Shown: positions 38,307-47,875 of the stretch, in pieces | How positions within the stretch are numbered: position 1 is the first letter of the stretch | Layout of the letters: each line of letters opens with the position of its first letter | DNA from: Candidatus Rhodoblastus alkanivorans | GTDB taxonomy: Bacteria > Pseudomonadota > Alphaproteobacteria > Rhizobiales > Beijerinckiaceae | Length of the DNA: 64,000 nucleotides | Direction: 5' to 3' | Assembly: GCF_022760755.1 (NCBI RefSeq) | Contig: NZ_JAIVFP010000001.1 | Span: forward strand, 265,501 to 329,500 | The notes under the pieces: generated by a model | What the model was told of the DNA's origin: nothing | The model's input: only the letters and a program-made list of their open reading frames with translations | Database searches by the model: none | Position numbers and translations under genes: made by a program

Positions 38307-39866
38307 TCAGCGCCAGAGAAGGTAAACGATGACGGCGCAGGCGAATAGAAGGCCAACGCGCCAAAAACGATGGCTCACGGCGTTGGCTTTGCCGATCGCG
38401 TTGACTGTCTGCGGCGCAAGGGCAAGTCCATTTTCGGCGATGAGCTCCAATTTCTCGACGATTCGTCCGGCGCGGACCAGCATGTCCGGCGTCTGGACGG
38501 CGATCTGCCCCAGCGCAGCCAGACTATGTCCCGCATCCGCGATCTTGGCGCGCGGACCGAGATTGTCCTCCATCCAGCTTTTGACGACCGGCTCGGCGGT
38601 GGACCACATATCCAAACGCGGATCGAGCGATCGCGCGACGCCTTCGACCACCACCATCGTCTTTTGCAGCATCACCAGTTCGATCCGCGTCCGCATATCG
38701 AAAAGAGCGGTTATTTCGAACAGCAAGGTCAAAAGCTTGGCCATGGAGATTTCGTCGGCCCGACGCGAATGAATCGGCTCGCCAACGGCGCGAATCGCCT
38801 GGGCGAAATCGGCGACGCGATAATGCGGCGGCACATAGCCAGCCTCGAAATGAACTTCCGCGACCCGCTGGTAATCCCTTACAATGAAACCATAGAGAAT
38901 TTCGGCGAGAAACCGTCGCTCCTTCAGTCCGAGACGGCCCATGATGCCGAAATCGACGGCCGCCAACCGACCCTCTGGCGTCAGGAACAGATTTCCCGGA
39001 TGCATGTCGGCGTGGAAGAAACCATCCCGCACCGCGTGACGCAGGAAGGATTGGATCAATATCCGCCCGAGATTGGGTAAATTCACCCCAGAGCGTCGCA
39101 GGGCTTCAATATCCGACAGCGGAGTCCCCTCGATCCATTCCAGGGTCATGACCTCGCGGGAGCAACGGTCCCAATCGACCTTGGGCACAAGGAAATCCTC
39201 GTCTCCTCGTGTGTTCTCGGCAAATTCGGACGCTGCCGCCGCCTCCAGGCGAAAATCCATTTCGACCTTGACCGATCGGGCCAGGGTTTCGACCACCCCC
39301 ACGACATTGAGCCTCTGCGCCTCGGCTGAAAATCGCTCAGCGAGGCGCGCCGCGAAAAACATGTCGCTGAGATCGCGGCGAAACCGGCGCTCGATGCCTG
39401 GGCGAAGAACCTTCACCGCGACCGGCCGCGCAACCCCATCCTCGATGACCTTGCCGCGATGCACCTGGGCGACCGACGCCGCCGCGACGGGCTCGCTCAG
39501 TTCCGTGAATAATTCCCTGATCGGCCGGCCGAACGCCTTTTCGATCACATCCGCCGCGACCGCATAGGGAAACGGCTCCATGCGGTCCTGCAGCTGCTCG
39601 AGCTCGCGCGCGACGGCCGCTCCGACCACATCCGGCCGGGTCGCTAGGGTTTGACCCAGTTTGACGTAGGATGGGCCCAATTGCGCGACCGCCGGAGCAA
39701 GCCGGGCGACGCCGCCGCCTCGCCGCGCCAGCAATCGCGCCAGCCATAGCGCCGGGCGCGCCTCGGCTGGCACGGCCGCGGCGTCGACGCCCGAAAACAC
39801 CCCTTCCCGCGCCAAAATGAAACCAGCGCGGCCGAGGCGAAGGATGTGACCAAGAGTCCCCAGCAC
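38307..39866 (-). CDS. ubiB: ubiquinone biosynthesis kinase-like protein UbiB
   Basis: ABC1/ADCK-type atypical kinase (519 residues) needed for ubiquinone synthesis. The signature KxGQ-like motif LGPSYVKLGQTLATRPD (about 65-82), the alanine-rich nucleotide loop SEPVAAASVAQVHRGK, VAVKVLRPG, the catalytic HADMHPGNLFL and AVDFGIMGRL. Two hydrophobic C-terminal stretches anchor it to the membrane (end FWRVGLLFACAVIVYLLW). It is between ubiE and coaBC, the standard Rhizobiales order. Confidence 0.95.
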   Translation of the reverse strand: MLGTLGHILRLGRAGFILAREGVFSGVDAAAVPAEARPALWLARLLARRGGGVARLAPAVAQLGPSYVKLGQTLATRPDVVGAAVARELEQLQDRMEPFPYAVAADVIEKAFGRPIRELFTELSEPVAAASVAQVHRGKVIEDGVARPVAVKVLRPGIERRFRRDLSDMFFAARLAERFSAEAQRLNVVGVVETLARSVKVEMDFRLEAAAASEFAENTRGDEDFLVPKVDWDRCSREVMTLEWIEGTPLSDIEALRRSGVNLPNLGRILIQSFLRHAVRDGFFHADMHPGNLFLTPEGRLAAVDFGIMGRLGLKERRFLAEILYGFIVRDYQRVAEVHFEAGYVPPHYRVADFAQAIRAVGEPIHSRRADEISMAKLLTLLFEITALFDMRTRIELVMLQKTMVVVEGVARSLDPRLDMWSTAEPVVKSWMEDNLGPRAKIADAGHSLAALGQIAVQTPDMLVRAGRIVEKLELIAENGLALAPQTVNAIGKANAVSHRFWRVGLLFACAVIVYLLWR

Positions 39867-39884
39867 GAAAGCGCGCCCGTCCCC

Positions 39885-40676
39885 TTAGAGCTTCCAGCCG
39901 GAATGGATGGCGACGACGCCTCCGGTCAGTCGCGTGAAGTCAACGCGTTGGAAGCCGGCGCCTTCGATCATGGCTGAGAAATCCTGGGCTGCGGGGAACT
40001 GTCGGATCGATTCGGCCAGATAACGATAAGGCGCGGCGTCGCCCGTCACAAATCGCCCCATCATCGGGATCATCGTAAACGAATAGCTTTCATATAGCCG
40101 CGCCAGCAGGGGCGCTTCCACGTGAGAAAATTCGAGGCACAGAAACCGTCCGCCGCGCTTGAGCACACGATAGGCCTCCGCAAGCGCCCTGTCGATGCGC
40201 GGCACGTTGCGAATGCCGAATGCGATCGAATAGGCGTCAAATTCGCCGTCGGGCAAAGGCAATTCTTCGGCATTGCCCTCGACGAAATTCAATTGCTTTT
40301 CAAGACCGGCCTTCCGGGCCCGTTCGCGCCCGACCGCCAACATATCGGGATTGATGTCGAGAACAGTGACCTCAGTCTTGTCGCCACCTGCGCGCGCGAC
40401 ACGAAAAGCAACGTCGCCGGTGCCACCCGCCACGTCAAGATGTTTGAACGCGGTTCGCGTCGATGGTCTGATCCTGGAGACCAGAATATCTTTCCAAACC
40501 CGATGCAGGCCGCCCGACATCAGATCGTTCATCAGATCGTACCGATGCGCGACCTTATGAAATACCTCGTCGACAAGCCCCTGTTTTTCGTTGAGGAGCA
40601 CTTCCGAATAGCCAAAATGTGTTGTCGATTCGGCGTACTGATTCGTCACCGTTTCCGGCGGTTGCGCATCCTGCAT
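39885..40676 (-). CDS. ubiE: bifunctional demethylmenaquinone/demethoxyubiquinol C-methyltransferase
   Basis: SAM-dependent C-methyltransferase of quinone synthesis (263 residues). Motif [20 protein letters not shown], the family signature [30 protein letters not shown], and [15 protein letters not shown]. The final [13 protein letters not shown] and VAIHSGWKL are typical. Start chosen at ATG 40676 ([10 protein letters not shown]); an upstream in-frame extension is less likely. It is 18 nt ahead of ubiB and divergent from mutM. Confidence 0.95.
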   Translation of the reverse strand: MQDAQPPETVTNQYAESTTHFGYSEVLLNEKQGLVDEVFHKVAHRYDLMNDLMSGGLHRVWKDILVSRIRPSTRTAFKHLDVAGGTGDVAFRVARAGGDKTEVTVLDINPDMLAVGRERARKAGLEKQLNFVEGNAEELPLPDGEFDAYSIAFGIRNVPRIDRALAEAYRVLKRGGRFLCLEFSHVEAPLLARLYESYSFTMIPMMGRFVTGDAAPYRYLAESIRQFPAAQDFSAMIEGAGFQRVDFTRLTGGVVAIHSGWKL

Positions 40677-40764
40677 CTGCCACTCCCGAAAGTTGGCGGA
40701 CCATAGCGCGGTCGCCAGCCAATGGCTATCTATCGCTTCGAATGCCCGGATTGGAGAAAAAAAG

Positions 40765-41637
40765 ATGCCGGAACTCCCCGAAGTTGAGACCGTTCGACGG
40801 GGACTGGCTCCGACATTGGTGGGCGCGCGAATTTCGCGGGTCGAAATGCGCCGGGAGAATTTGCGCATCCCCTTTCCTCAGCGCTTCGCCGAAAGATTGC
40901 AAGGGCGTCAAATCACAGCCTTGCAGCGACGCGCCAAATATTTGATCGCCGCCCTGGACGACAACCAGGCGTTGATCGCCCATCTCGGGATGAGCGGCTC
41001 TTTCCGCGTCGAAAACGCCGCCGATCCTGTCGGGAGTTTCGTAGCGCCGCACTCGAAGGACCCAGCGCATGACCACGTCGTCATTCATCTTGACGATAGC
41101 TTGGTGACCTACAACGATCCGCGGCGCTTCGGCTTCATGACCTTGGCGGATCATGCGCAATTGGACGCGCTTCCTTTTTTCGCCAATCTTGGCGTCGAGC
41201 CTTTGTCGAACAATTTCAATTCAGAAACCCTTGCCGAGCTCTTCGCCGGGCGAAAGACATCGCTCAAGGCCGCCCTGCTCGACCAAAAGCTGATCGCCGG
41301 CCTCGGAAACATCTATGTCTGCGAGGCTTTGCATCGCGCCGGTCTCGCGCCCGACCGTCCCGCGTCGGACATAGCGGCGCGGGAAAGCGCGCCGACCGGA
41401 AAGACAGAGCGCCTTGTCAGAGCCATTCGCGCCGTTCTGGAAGAGGCGATCGCGGCCGGCGGCTCATCCTTGCGCGATCACCGCCAGGCCGATGGCTCGC
41501 TTGGCTATTTCCAACATAATTTCGGCGTCTACGGTCGAACCGGCGAGTCTTGCCCCAAGCCGAAATGCAAGGGGATCATCCAACGTCGCATACAAAATGG
41601 ACGCTCGACGTTCTTTTGTCCGCAATGCCAGAAATGA
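40765..41637 (+). CDS. mutM: formamidopyrimidine-DNA glycosylase
   Basis: Bifunctional glycosylase/AP lyase removing 8-oxoguanine and Fapy lesions (290 residues). After Met removal, the catalytic Pro and Glu are in [13 protein letters not shown]. Damage-recognition motifs [20 protein letters not shown], then [15 protein letters not shown], and the C-terminal four-Cys zinc finger (CPKPKCKG ... FFCPQCQ). GGAG lies 8 nt before the ATG at 40765. A longer frame upstream lacks a good site. Confidence 0.97.
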   Translation: MPELPEVETVRRGLAPTLVGARISRVEMRRENLRIPFPQRFAERLQGRQITALQRRAKYLIAALDDNQALIAHLGMSGSFRVENAADPVGSFVAPHSKDPAHDHVVIHLDDSLVTYNDPRRFGFMTLADHAQLDALPFFANLGVEPLSNNFNSETLAELFAGRKTSLKAALLDQKLIAGLGNIYVCEALHRAGLAPDRPASDIAARESAPTGKTERLVRAIRAVLEEAIAAGGSSLRDHRQADGSLGYFQHNFGVYGRTGESCPKPKCKGIIQRRIQNGRSTFFCPQCQK

Positions 41638-41658
41638 ATGCGGGAGAGTTTACTCGTC

Positions 41659-42474
41659 ATGAAGACGACGGCTTTTACAAGCTTTCTCAAGGCGTTTCAT
41701 CGTGAAACGCCCGATGAAATCGATTCCATCGACGTCCGGCACAGGGATCGGGTCTTCAAAGTCGTGGTTAAGCGCGCCGCCGCGGCGCGACGGCTCACGC
41801 TCAGGATCAGGGGAACGACCGGCGACATCGTCCTGACGATTCCCACAAAGGCGAGCCTCCGTCAGGCGCACGACTTTGCCCAACGTCACGCCGAATGGCT
41901 TGCCAACAGGCTGGCGCGGATACCGCAACGAACCCCCTTCCTGCCAGGCGCCAGGATTCCGCTGCGCGGCGTCGAGCATATTCTTCACCATTGCCCCAAG
42001 CGCGCTGAACGAACCGGACCGGTTTGGGTCGAACGGGTCGACGGCGCGCTCTCAATTTGCGCGAGCGGCGAGCCGGTCCATTTCGAACGGCGCGTGGCGG
42101 ACTATCTTCGGCGGGAAGCGCGTCGTGACATCGAACAGGCGGTGTCTCGACATGCCGCCAAAGCAGGGCGCCGCCCGATCAGCCTTTCGTTGCGGGATAC
42201 ATCCAGCAGATGGGGTTCCTGTTCCGCCAAGGGCGCGCTGAATTTCTCGTGGCGGCTGATCCTCGCGCCGTCCTTCGTCCTTGATTACCTTGCCGCTCAT
42301 GAAACGGCGCATCTTCGCCATCACGACCATTCGGAAAATTTCTGGGCCTTGACGAAAAGTCTTTGTCCAAGGACCGAAGAGGCGGAGGCCTGGCTTAAGG
42401 CGCACGGCGCGCAATTGCATCGGTACGGCCGACGCGCCGTCGCGGACGAGGCGCCGGCGATCAACGCCGAATGA
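41659..42474 (+). CDS. YgjP-like metallopeptidase (DUF45)
   Basis: 271-residue protein with a C-terminal YgjP/M48-type zinc peptidase domain. RDTSSRWGSCSAKGALNFSW precedes the metal site HETAHLRHHDHSENFW (HExxH plus a distal His). The N-terminal half (about 1-120) matches the same family (RRLTLRIRGTTGDIVLTIP). No physiological substrate is known. ATG 41659 has GGGAGAG 10 nt upstream; an earlier ATG at 41638 abuts the mutM stop and would add seven residues. It overlaps the 3' end of convergent trmB by 14 bp. Confidence 0.9.
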   Translation: MKTTAFTSFLKAFHRETPDEIDSIDVRHRDRVFKVVVKRAAAARRLTLRIRGTTGDIVLTIPTKASLRQAHDFAQRHAEWLANRLARIPQRTPFLPGARIPLRGVEHILHHCPKRAERTGPVWVERVDGALSICASGEPVHFERRVADYLRREARRDIEQAVSRHAAKAGRRPISLSLRDTSSRWGSCSAKGALNFSWRLILAPSFVLDYLAAHETAHLRHHDHSENFWALTKSLCPRTEEAEAWLKAHGAQLHRYGRRAVADEAPAINAE

Positions 42475-43171
42475 AGGTCAAGTAGACTGGTCGCCGCCCC
42501 TCGCGCAGCGCCTTCGCCTCATAGCGCGTGCCAACCCATCCTTCCCATGGCGTCAACCAATCCTGCGCCGACCGTGCCGGCCACAGAAAATCCGGCGAGC
42601 GCAAAATGCGGGCGAGCGTCCATCCGGCATAATCGTCAATATCCGTTGCAAAGCGCAGTTCGGCGCCCGGCCGCATGACCCTCGCCAACCGCGCGAGCAT
42701 CGGATCGGAAACGAAGCGCCGCTCCTTGTGGCGGCGTTTCGGCCATGGGTCGGGATAAAGCAGGCAAACGCCGGAAAGACAATTGTCTGGCAACGCGTCG
42801 ATCAACTCGCCAGCGTCGCCTGGATGGATGCGAACATTTTCAAGTCCGAACCGCTCGACTTCCACCAACAATTTGGCGACGCCATTGACAAATGGTTCGC
42901 AACCAAAAAATCCGCGTCCGGGATGGGCAAGAGCGTCAGCAGCAAGATGCTCACCCCCGCCAAAGCCAATTTCAAGCCGCAATTCACTTGGCCGATTTGA
43001 AAACAGCTCGGCAGGAAGGTCGATGGGTCGCGACAGATCGATCTGAAGGCAGGGTAACAGATTTTCGACCAATTCCGCCTGGCGCGGGCGAAGCGCCTTG
43101 CCTTTGCGCCGCCCGTAAAGGCCCGCTTCGCGACGCGCGCGACGCGGGCCGTCATATTCAGAAGACGTCAT
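42461..43171 (-). CDS. trmB: tRNA (guanine-N7-)-methyltransferase
   Basis: SAM-dependent enzyme making m7G46 in tRNA variable loops (236 residues). SAM motif LEIGFGGGEHLAADA, then FGCEPFVNGVAKLL, NVRIHPGDAGELIDALPD and the signature LLYPDPWPKRRHKERRFVSD. C-terminal WEGWVGTRYEAKALREGR. It follows metK by 11 nt, a conserved pair in Alphaproteobacteria. Confidence 0.96.
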   Translation of the reverse strand: MTSSEYDGPRRARREAGLYGRRKGKALRPRQAELVENLLPCLQIDLSRPIDLPAELFSNRPSELRLEIGFGGGEHLAADALAHPGRGFFGCEPFVNGVAKLLVEVERFGLENVRIHPGDAGELIDALPDNCLSGVCLLYPDPWPKRRHKERRFVSDPMLARLARVMRPGAELRFATDIDDYAGWTLARILRSPDFLWPARSAQDWLTPWEGWVGTRYEAKALREGRRPVYLTFIRR

Positions 43172-43182
43172 CAGCTTTGACT

Positions 43183-44379
43183 TCAGGCGAAATGGGCCTT
43201 GAGCTTTTCGACCAGATCCGTCTTTTCCCAGGCAAATCCGCCGTCGCCGTCCGGCTTGCGGCCAAAATGCCCATAGGCCGCGGTGCGCGCGTAAATCGGG
43301 CGATTGAGCTGAAGATGCTCGCGAATGCCGCGCGGAGAAAGACGGACGATCTTGAAGAGGACGTCCTCAAGCGCAGCTTCGTCGACCTTGGCGGTGCCGT
43401 GCGCGTCGACATAGATCGACAATGGCTCCGACACGCCAATCGCATAGGAAAGCTGGATCGTCACGCGATCGGCCAAGCCCGCCGCCACTACATTTTTAGC
43501 AAGGTAGCGCGCGGCATAGGCGGCTGACCGATCGACCTTGGTCGGGTCCTTGCCTGAAAAGGCGCCGCCGCCATGGGGCGCCGCGCCGCCATAGGTATCG
43601 ACGATGATCTTGCGTCCAGTGAGGCCGGTGTCGCCATCCGGGCCCCCGATCACGAATTTGCCTGTCGGATTGACGTGCCAGATCGTCTGGTCCGAGATCC
43701 AGCCCTTGGGCAGGGCCCCGACGATATAAGGCTCCACAATCTTGCGGACGTCTTCCGAGGTCAAATCCTCATCGACGTGCTGGGTGGAGAGCACGATCTG
43801 CGTAACGCCGATCGGCCGACCGCCGACATATTTTACTGTGACCTGACTCTTGGCGTCCGGCCCCAGTTTGATCGCCTCGCCTTCGCCAGCTTTTCGCGCT
43901 GTCGCGAGCGATTCGAGAATTTTATGCGCGTAATAGAGGGGCGCCGGCATAAGATCCGCGGTTTCGTTCGAAGCATATCCGAACATGATGCCCTGGTCGC
44001 CCGCGCCCTCGTCCTTGTTGCCGGCGGCGTCCACGCCCTGGGCGATGTCGGCTGATTGCGCGTGGAGCAGGATTTCGATTTCGGCTGTGTCCCAATGGAA
44101 CCCGGTCTGTTCGTAACCGATATCCTTGATCGCGTTCCGCGCGGCCTGCTCGATCTGTGCGTGCGAAATTTCCGGACCACGCACCTCGCCGGCAATGATG
44201 ACGCGATTAGTCGTGACCAGCGTTTCCGCCGCCACGCGAATTTGCGAGCCGTCAAGGCCGGCTTTTTCGCCTTCGCGGAAGAAAAGATCGACGATTTCAT
44301 CCGAAATCCGATCGGCGACCTTGTCCGGATGCCCCTCGGAAACCGATTCACTCGTGAACAGAAAATCGCTACGGGCCAC
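43183..44379 (-). CDS. metK: S-adenosylmethionine synthetase
   Basis: Makes SAM from methionine and ATP (398 residues). [20 protein letters not shown] at the N-terminus, the signature [12 protein letters not shown], the phosphate loop [19 protein letters not shown] and the C-terminal GHFGRKPD. The start is GTG at 44379, with GGAGAG five nt upstream. It has its own promoter 135 nt upstream, preceded by a palindrome. The product also supplies the methyl donor for neighbouring trmB and for UbiE and MiaB. Confidence 0.97.
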   Translation of the reverse strand: MARSDFLFTSESVSEGHPDKVADRISDEIVDLFFREGEKAGLDGSQIRVAAETLVTTNRVIIAGEVRGPEISHAQIEQAARNAIKDIGYEQTGFHWDTAEIEILLHAQSADIAQGVDAAGNKDEGAGDQGIMFGYASNETADLMPAPLYYAHKILESLATARKAGEGEAIKLGPDAKSQVTVKYVGGRPIGVTQIVLSTQHVDEDLTSEDVRKIVEPYIVGALPKGWISDQTIWHVNPTGKFVIGGPDGDTGLTGRKIIVDTYGGAAPHGGGAFSGKDPTKVDRSAAYAARYLAKNVVAAGLADRVTIQLSYAIGVSEPLSIYVDAHGTAKVDEAALEDVLFKIVRLSPRGIREHLQLNRPIYARTAAYGHFGRKPDGDGGFAWEKTDLVEKLKAHFA

Positions 44380-44512
44380 GAAAGCTCTCCAAAATCAAAG
44401 TCAGGGCGGCTGCATTTGGCTGAGCCTGCCCGTACGCGGTTGAAGGGAGGTTGGTTTTCGTTGCTCGCGACGCGCAACCACCCGGCCTGGAATGTTGTTC
44501 AGAGCGGGATCG

Positions 44513-44540
44513 TCTATAAGGGAGGCGTTCTTTTGGTCAA
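44513..44540 (-). promoter_or_regulatory. sigma-70-type promoter of metK
   Basis: Minus strand TTGACC, 16-nt spacer, TATAGA. The transcript would have a leader of about 126 nt with possible stem-loops (GGGC ... GCCC near the start codon; GGTTG ... CAACC further up). I could not match it to a known SAM riboswitch. Confidence 0.65.
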
Positions 44541-44553
44541 GCGAAATCGATAA

Positions 44554-44577
44554 TTTCGTTCGTTATACCGAACGAAA
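44554..44577. promoter_or_regulatory. palindrome, candidate operator upstream of metK promoter
   Basis: Perfect 9-bp arms TTTCGTTCG / CGAACGAAA around a 6-bp AT-rich centre. It lies 13 bp upstream of the metK -35 and 8 bp after the XRE gene stop. Two-fold symmetry fits a dimeric HTH regulator; a hairpin role at the end of the XRE transcript is the alternative, though no T-run follows. Confidence 0.5.
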
Positions 44578-44585
44578 CAAACGCC

Positions 44586-44999
44586 TCAAACCCGATTTTC
44601 GTTTTCGGCTAAAGTGGCGACGAGATCAACGATCCGCTTCCGAACTTTGGGGTCCGATATCCGCGCGAAGGCGCGGTTAAGGCTGAGGCCCTCCGAAGTC
44701 ATGACAAAATCGCTGAAAAAATTGTCTTCCGCGCTCGCCTCCGCCAAGCCTCCCTGGGCCGCGCCATCGGACACTGGCGCGCCCTTGAAAAAATAGGCGA
44801 GCGGAATGTTCAGCGCCTCGGAAATTTGCTGGAGCCGGCTCGCACTGATCCGATTGGCTCCCTTTTCATATTTCTGGATCTGCTGAAAGGTCAGTCCCAA
44901 CGCTTCGCCAAGCTTTTCCTGACTCATTCCAACAAGCATACGGCGCATCCGCACCCGGGCGCCGACATGCCTGTCAATTGGATTGGGAATTTTGGTCAC
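44586..44999 (-). CDS. XRE-family transcriptional regulator
   Basis: 137-residue regulator with an N-terminal Cro/CI-type helix-turn-helix (about residues 10-65: RVRMRRMLVGMSQEKLGEAL, LTFQQIQKYEKGANRISASR), then LAYFFKGAP. The C-terminal half is a helical family-specific tail. The same gene sits between lnt and metK in many Rhizobiales. Its target is unknown; a palindrome between it and metK is a candidate. Confidence 0.92.
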   Translation of the reverse strand: MTKIPNPIDRHVGARVRMRRMLVGMSQEKLGEALGLTFQQIQKYEKGANRISASRLQQISEALNIPLAYFFKGAPVSDGAAQGGLAEASAEDNFFSDFVMTSEGLSLNRAFARISDPKVRKRIVDLVATLAENENRV

Positions 45000-45054
45000 G
45001 TGCGCGAAACCCGTCGATTTACAACCTTAGTTTGCACCAACCCATGACCTAAAG

Positions 45055-46620
45055 TCAAACCTTTCGCCGCCCCACCAGGGAAACGAAGAAAACCGCAACC
45101 CACAAGATCAGCGGCAAAATGATCCAATGACGCGAGTAAATTGTTGCTGGCAAAGCTTTCGGCAATTCACCGTCAAGCACAGCCTCGACACCAAGCGGTG
45201 CGTAAGCGGTCGCCCGACCAAAGGGGTCGAGAATCGCGGAAATTCCCGTATTCGCGACGCGAATCATCGGAAGTCCCTGCTCGATCGTGCGCAGGCGCGC
45301 CTGTTCGAAATGCTGATAGGGCCCCGACGTCTTTCCAAACCAGCCATCATTCGTGACATTCAACATCACGCCGGGACGCACGGCCTGCGAAGAGATTCGA
45401 TCCGCAATTTCATTGGGAAAGATCGATTCGTAACAAACCAACGGCAAGATCGGCGGCAGACCGGGAGCGGTCAGAAGACGGGAAGATCGGCCGTGGCTGA
45501 AGCCGCCGGGAATATCGACGAACTGCGTGAGCCCGAGGCGAGAGACGATATCTCCGAAGGGAATATATTCCCCGAACGGAACGAGATGAATCTTATCGTA
45601 GCTTTCCTTGACCTCCCCGCCGGAAATCACCTGAATGGAATTGAAATATTTTGCGCGCGGCCCTTCTCCCTCCGCGCGCGCCGCTCCCGTCAGCAGGATG
45701 GCGTTTTGCAACCGCGATCCTATCAAGGACAAAGCCCCGCCGTCCTGAGACAGTATGAAGGGAAACGACGATTCCGGCCAGAATAGGTGCGTGACGTCGC
45801 CGACGCCATTTCTATCGGGAGACGTCGCGCGGTCCGAGAGCGACAAATAATGTTCTAGAAGCTGATTCCTCCGGTCGGAGCGAAAATCGGCGATGGCGAC
45901 GTCGGGTTGGATGAGGCGCAGTCGGGCTCCCTTGACAAAGCGCTCCGGCGCCGACAGGCGGACCGCGCCGAAAAGTCCTAACAGGGCAAGAAAAAGAATC
46001 CCTCCAACCGGCACATTTTTCCGGCCCTTTTGAAAGAACAGCGCAGGCGACGCGAAAATCAAAACCGACAATACGGTCAGGCCATACAATCCCCAGATCG
46101 ACGCGGTTTGCGCGAGGTAAAGATTTCCGCCCAACACCATCCCGAAGTCATTCCAAGGAAAGCCTGTCAGAACCGAGCCTCGGAGCCATTCGGAAGCGCT
46201 CAGCCCTGCCGCAAGCGCGAAAATGCGCAAGGGGCTCGGCGACCACAGAAGCCGCGCGAAAACGAAACCCAATGCCGTGAAAAATGCCAGAAAAACGGGC
46301 AAGCCAACGACACCAAGCGGCAAGGCCCACGCGAATCGATCGCCATCCGCGAGAAAAGCCGCCCCAAGCCACCACAGGCCGACGACGAAATAGCCGAAGC
46401 CCAGCCACCAGCCAGCGCTGGCGGAACGCCGCAAAATCGCCCCAAATGTGCTCGCCGTCGAACCGTCCAAAAGCCAGACGGACACGACCATGGATATGGC
46501 GAGCGCCGGAAAGAAATTCACCGGAGCCAGCGCCAAAGCGCCGAAAGCGCCGGCGCAGAATGCGACGAGGCGCCGGGGCCACCCTTCGGCGAGAACGACA
46601 TATTGCTGAAGTGCGAACAT
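45055..46620 (-). CDS. lnt: apolipoprotein N-acyltransferase
   Basis: Integral membrane enzyme (521 residues) that adds the third acyl chain to lipoproteins. Six or more N-terminal helices (about residues 15-215) are followed by a periplasmic nitrilase domain with the catalytic triad: Glu in FWPESSFPF, Lys in YDKIHLVPFGEYIPF and Cys in PLVCYESIFPNE. A final C-terminal helix is present (WIILPLILWVAVFFVSLVG). ATG 46620 (MFALQQYVVLAEGWPRR) is taken; the frame is open further upstream. The 205-bp gap to corC shows no gene. Confidence 0.95.
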   Translation of the reverse strand: MFALQQYVVLAEGWPRRLVAFCAGAFGALALAPVNFFPALAISMVVSVWLLDGSTASTFGAILRRSASAGWWLGFGYFVVGLWWLGAAFLADGDRFAWALPLGVVGLPVFLAFFTALGFVFARLLWSPSPLRIFALAAGLSASEWLRGSVLTGFPWNDFGMVLGGNLYLAQTASIWGLYGLTVLSVLIFASPALFFQKGRKNVPVGGILFLALLGLFGAVRLSAPERFVKGARLRLIQPDVAIADFRSDRRNQLLEHYLSLSDRATSPDRNGVGDVTHLFWPESSFPFILSQDGGALSLIGSRLQNAILLTGAARAEGEGPRAKYFNSIQVISGGEVKESYDKIHLVPFGEYIPFGDIVSRLGLTQFVDIPGGFSHGRSSRLLTAPGLPPILPLVCYESIFPNEIADRISSQAVRPGVMLNVTNDGWFGKTSGPYQHFEQARLRTIEQGLPMIRVANTGISAILDPFGRATAYAPLGVEAVLDGELPKALPATIYSRHWIILPLILWVAVFFVSLVGRRKV

Positions 46621-46825
46621 CGGGCCTTCCCGACAAAAACGGCGCGGGGACGTCACTTTGCTTAATGGTCCGCACGGGGGACGGCGGGCCGCGACGCGCG
46701 CGTCGCGCGTCGCTTCGAGTCTAAGATGGCAATCCCGCAATTGCGAACGTCCCGCAACCTAGGAAAGGACCTTTCCCCAGGCAAAGGCTGCGATGGAAAA
46801 ATGACAGGCCCGTGCGGCAAAGGCG

Positions 46826-47875
46826 TCATGAGGCGGGTTTTTCCCCGTCCGAGGTCGGTTCGCCCGCCGAGCCGAGGCCCGTCACCCTCAATTTCAGGCG
46901 TTTAACGCGTCGCGGATCGGCATCGACGATATCGAATTCAAAATCGCGATCGGGACTCGCAACAACCTCGCCGCGAATCGGGACCCTTCCGGCGAAAGCG
47001 GCCGCGAGTCCACCCAGAGTATCGACTTCCTCGCGCTCACCGAGCCCGATCAGATCAAGCCCTGTCTTCTCCGACGCTTCCTCAAGGCCCACGCGCGCAT
47101 CGGCGATGAAAATCCCGGACCCTGCCGTTTCAATCTTGGGACTTTCATCGAGGTCATGTTCGTCTTCGATGTCGCCGACAATCATCTCGACGATATCCTC
47201 AATCGAGACGAGACCGTCCGTCCCGCCGTATTCGTCTATCACCAGCGCCATATGGGTTCGCGTCGCCTGCATTTTGACAAGCAAATCCAATGCCGGCATA
47301 GAAGGCGGCGCATAAAGAACCGACCTCAGGATCCCTGCCGCCTCAAGCGAGACGCTCAGATCGATCGCCAGCAGGCGCTCATTTGGCAGGGCGTCCGGCC
47401 GCGACGAAATTGCCGACGAAGAGCCACCCGCGGCCGCGCTCGATCTTCGATTGAACTTCGATTCGGCGTCCGCCGCGACAAAATCGACGAAGTCTCTGAT
47501 GTGAACCATGCCGCGGGGATCATCCAGCGTCTCGCCGACCACGGGCAGGCGCGAATGCCCCGCGGTTCGAAATATTGACAGCACTTCCCCGAGGGACGCG
47601 TCAACTGGCGCCGAGACAATATCGGCTCTTGGCACCATGACGTCGCTCACCCTGATCTCGTGCAGGCCGAGCACATTCTTCAAGATCGTCCGCTCTTGCG
47701 GACTGAAGCCATCCGCGATCGATGCGTCTTCGAGCGCGTCTTCAATATCATCGCGGATCGATGCGCCGCTCAGTCCGAACAGCGCCCTCAGCCGCTCCAT
47801 CAGCGACGGACCCTGTTTCCCCGGACTTCGTTCAATAGAAGGAGGCTCTTCCTTATCCCGTTCAGAGACGGCCAT
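46826..47875 (-). CDS. CorC/HlyC-type CBS-domain protein
   Basis: Hemolysin-C/CorC family protein (349 residues), cytoplasmic, without the membrane DUF21 domain. Tandem CBS domains about residues 75-210 (VSDVMVPRADIVSAPVDASL, HSRLPVVGETLDDPRGMVHI, HMALVIDEYGGTDGLVSIED). A C-terminal transporter-associated domain follows. Family members affect Mg/Co efflux and membrane processes; the role here is unclear. It overlaps ybeY by 14 nt when started at ATG 47875. An in-frame GTG at 47905 would lengthen the overlap. Confidence 0.88.
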   Translation of the reverse strand: MAVSERDKEEPPSIERSPGKQGPSLMERLRALFGLSGASIRDDIEDALEDASIADGFSPQERTILKNVLGLHEIRVSDVMVPRADIVSAPVDASLGEVLSIFRTAGHSRLPVVGETLDDPRGMVHIRDFVDFVAADAESKFNRRSSAAAGGSSSAISSRPDALPNERLLAIDLSVSLEAAGILRSVLYAPPSMPALDLLVKMQATRTHMALVIDEYGGTDGLVSIEDIVEMIVGDIEDEHDLDESPKIETAGSGIFIADARVGLEEASEKTGLDLIGLGEREEVDTLGGLAAAFAGRVPIRGEVVASPDRDFEFDIVDADPRRVKRLKLRVTGLGSAGEPTSDGEKPAS

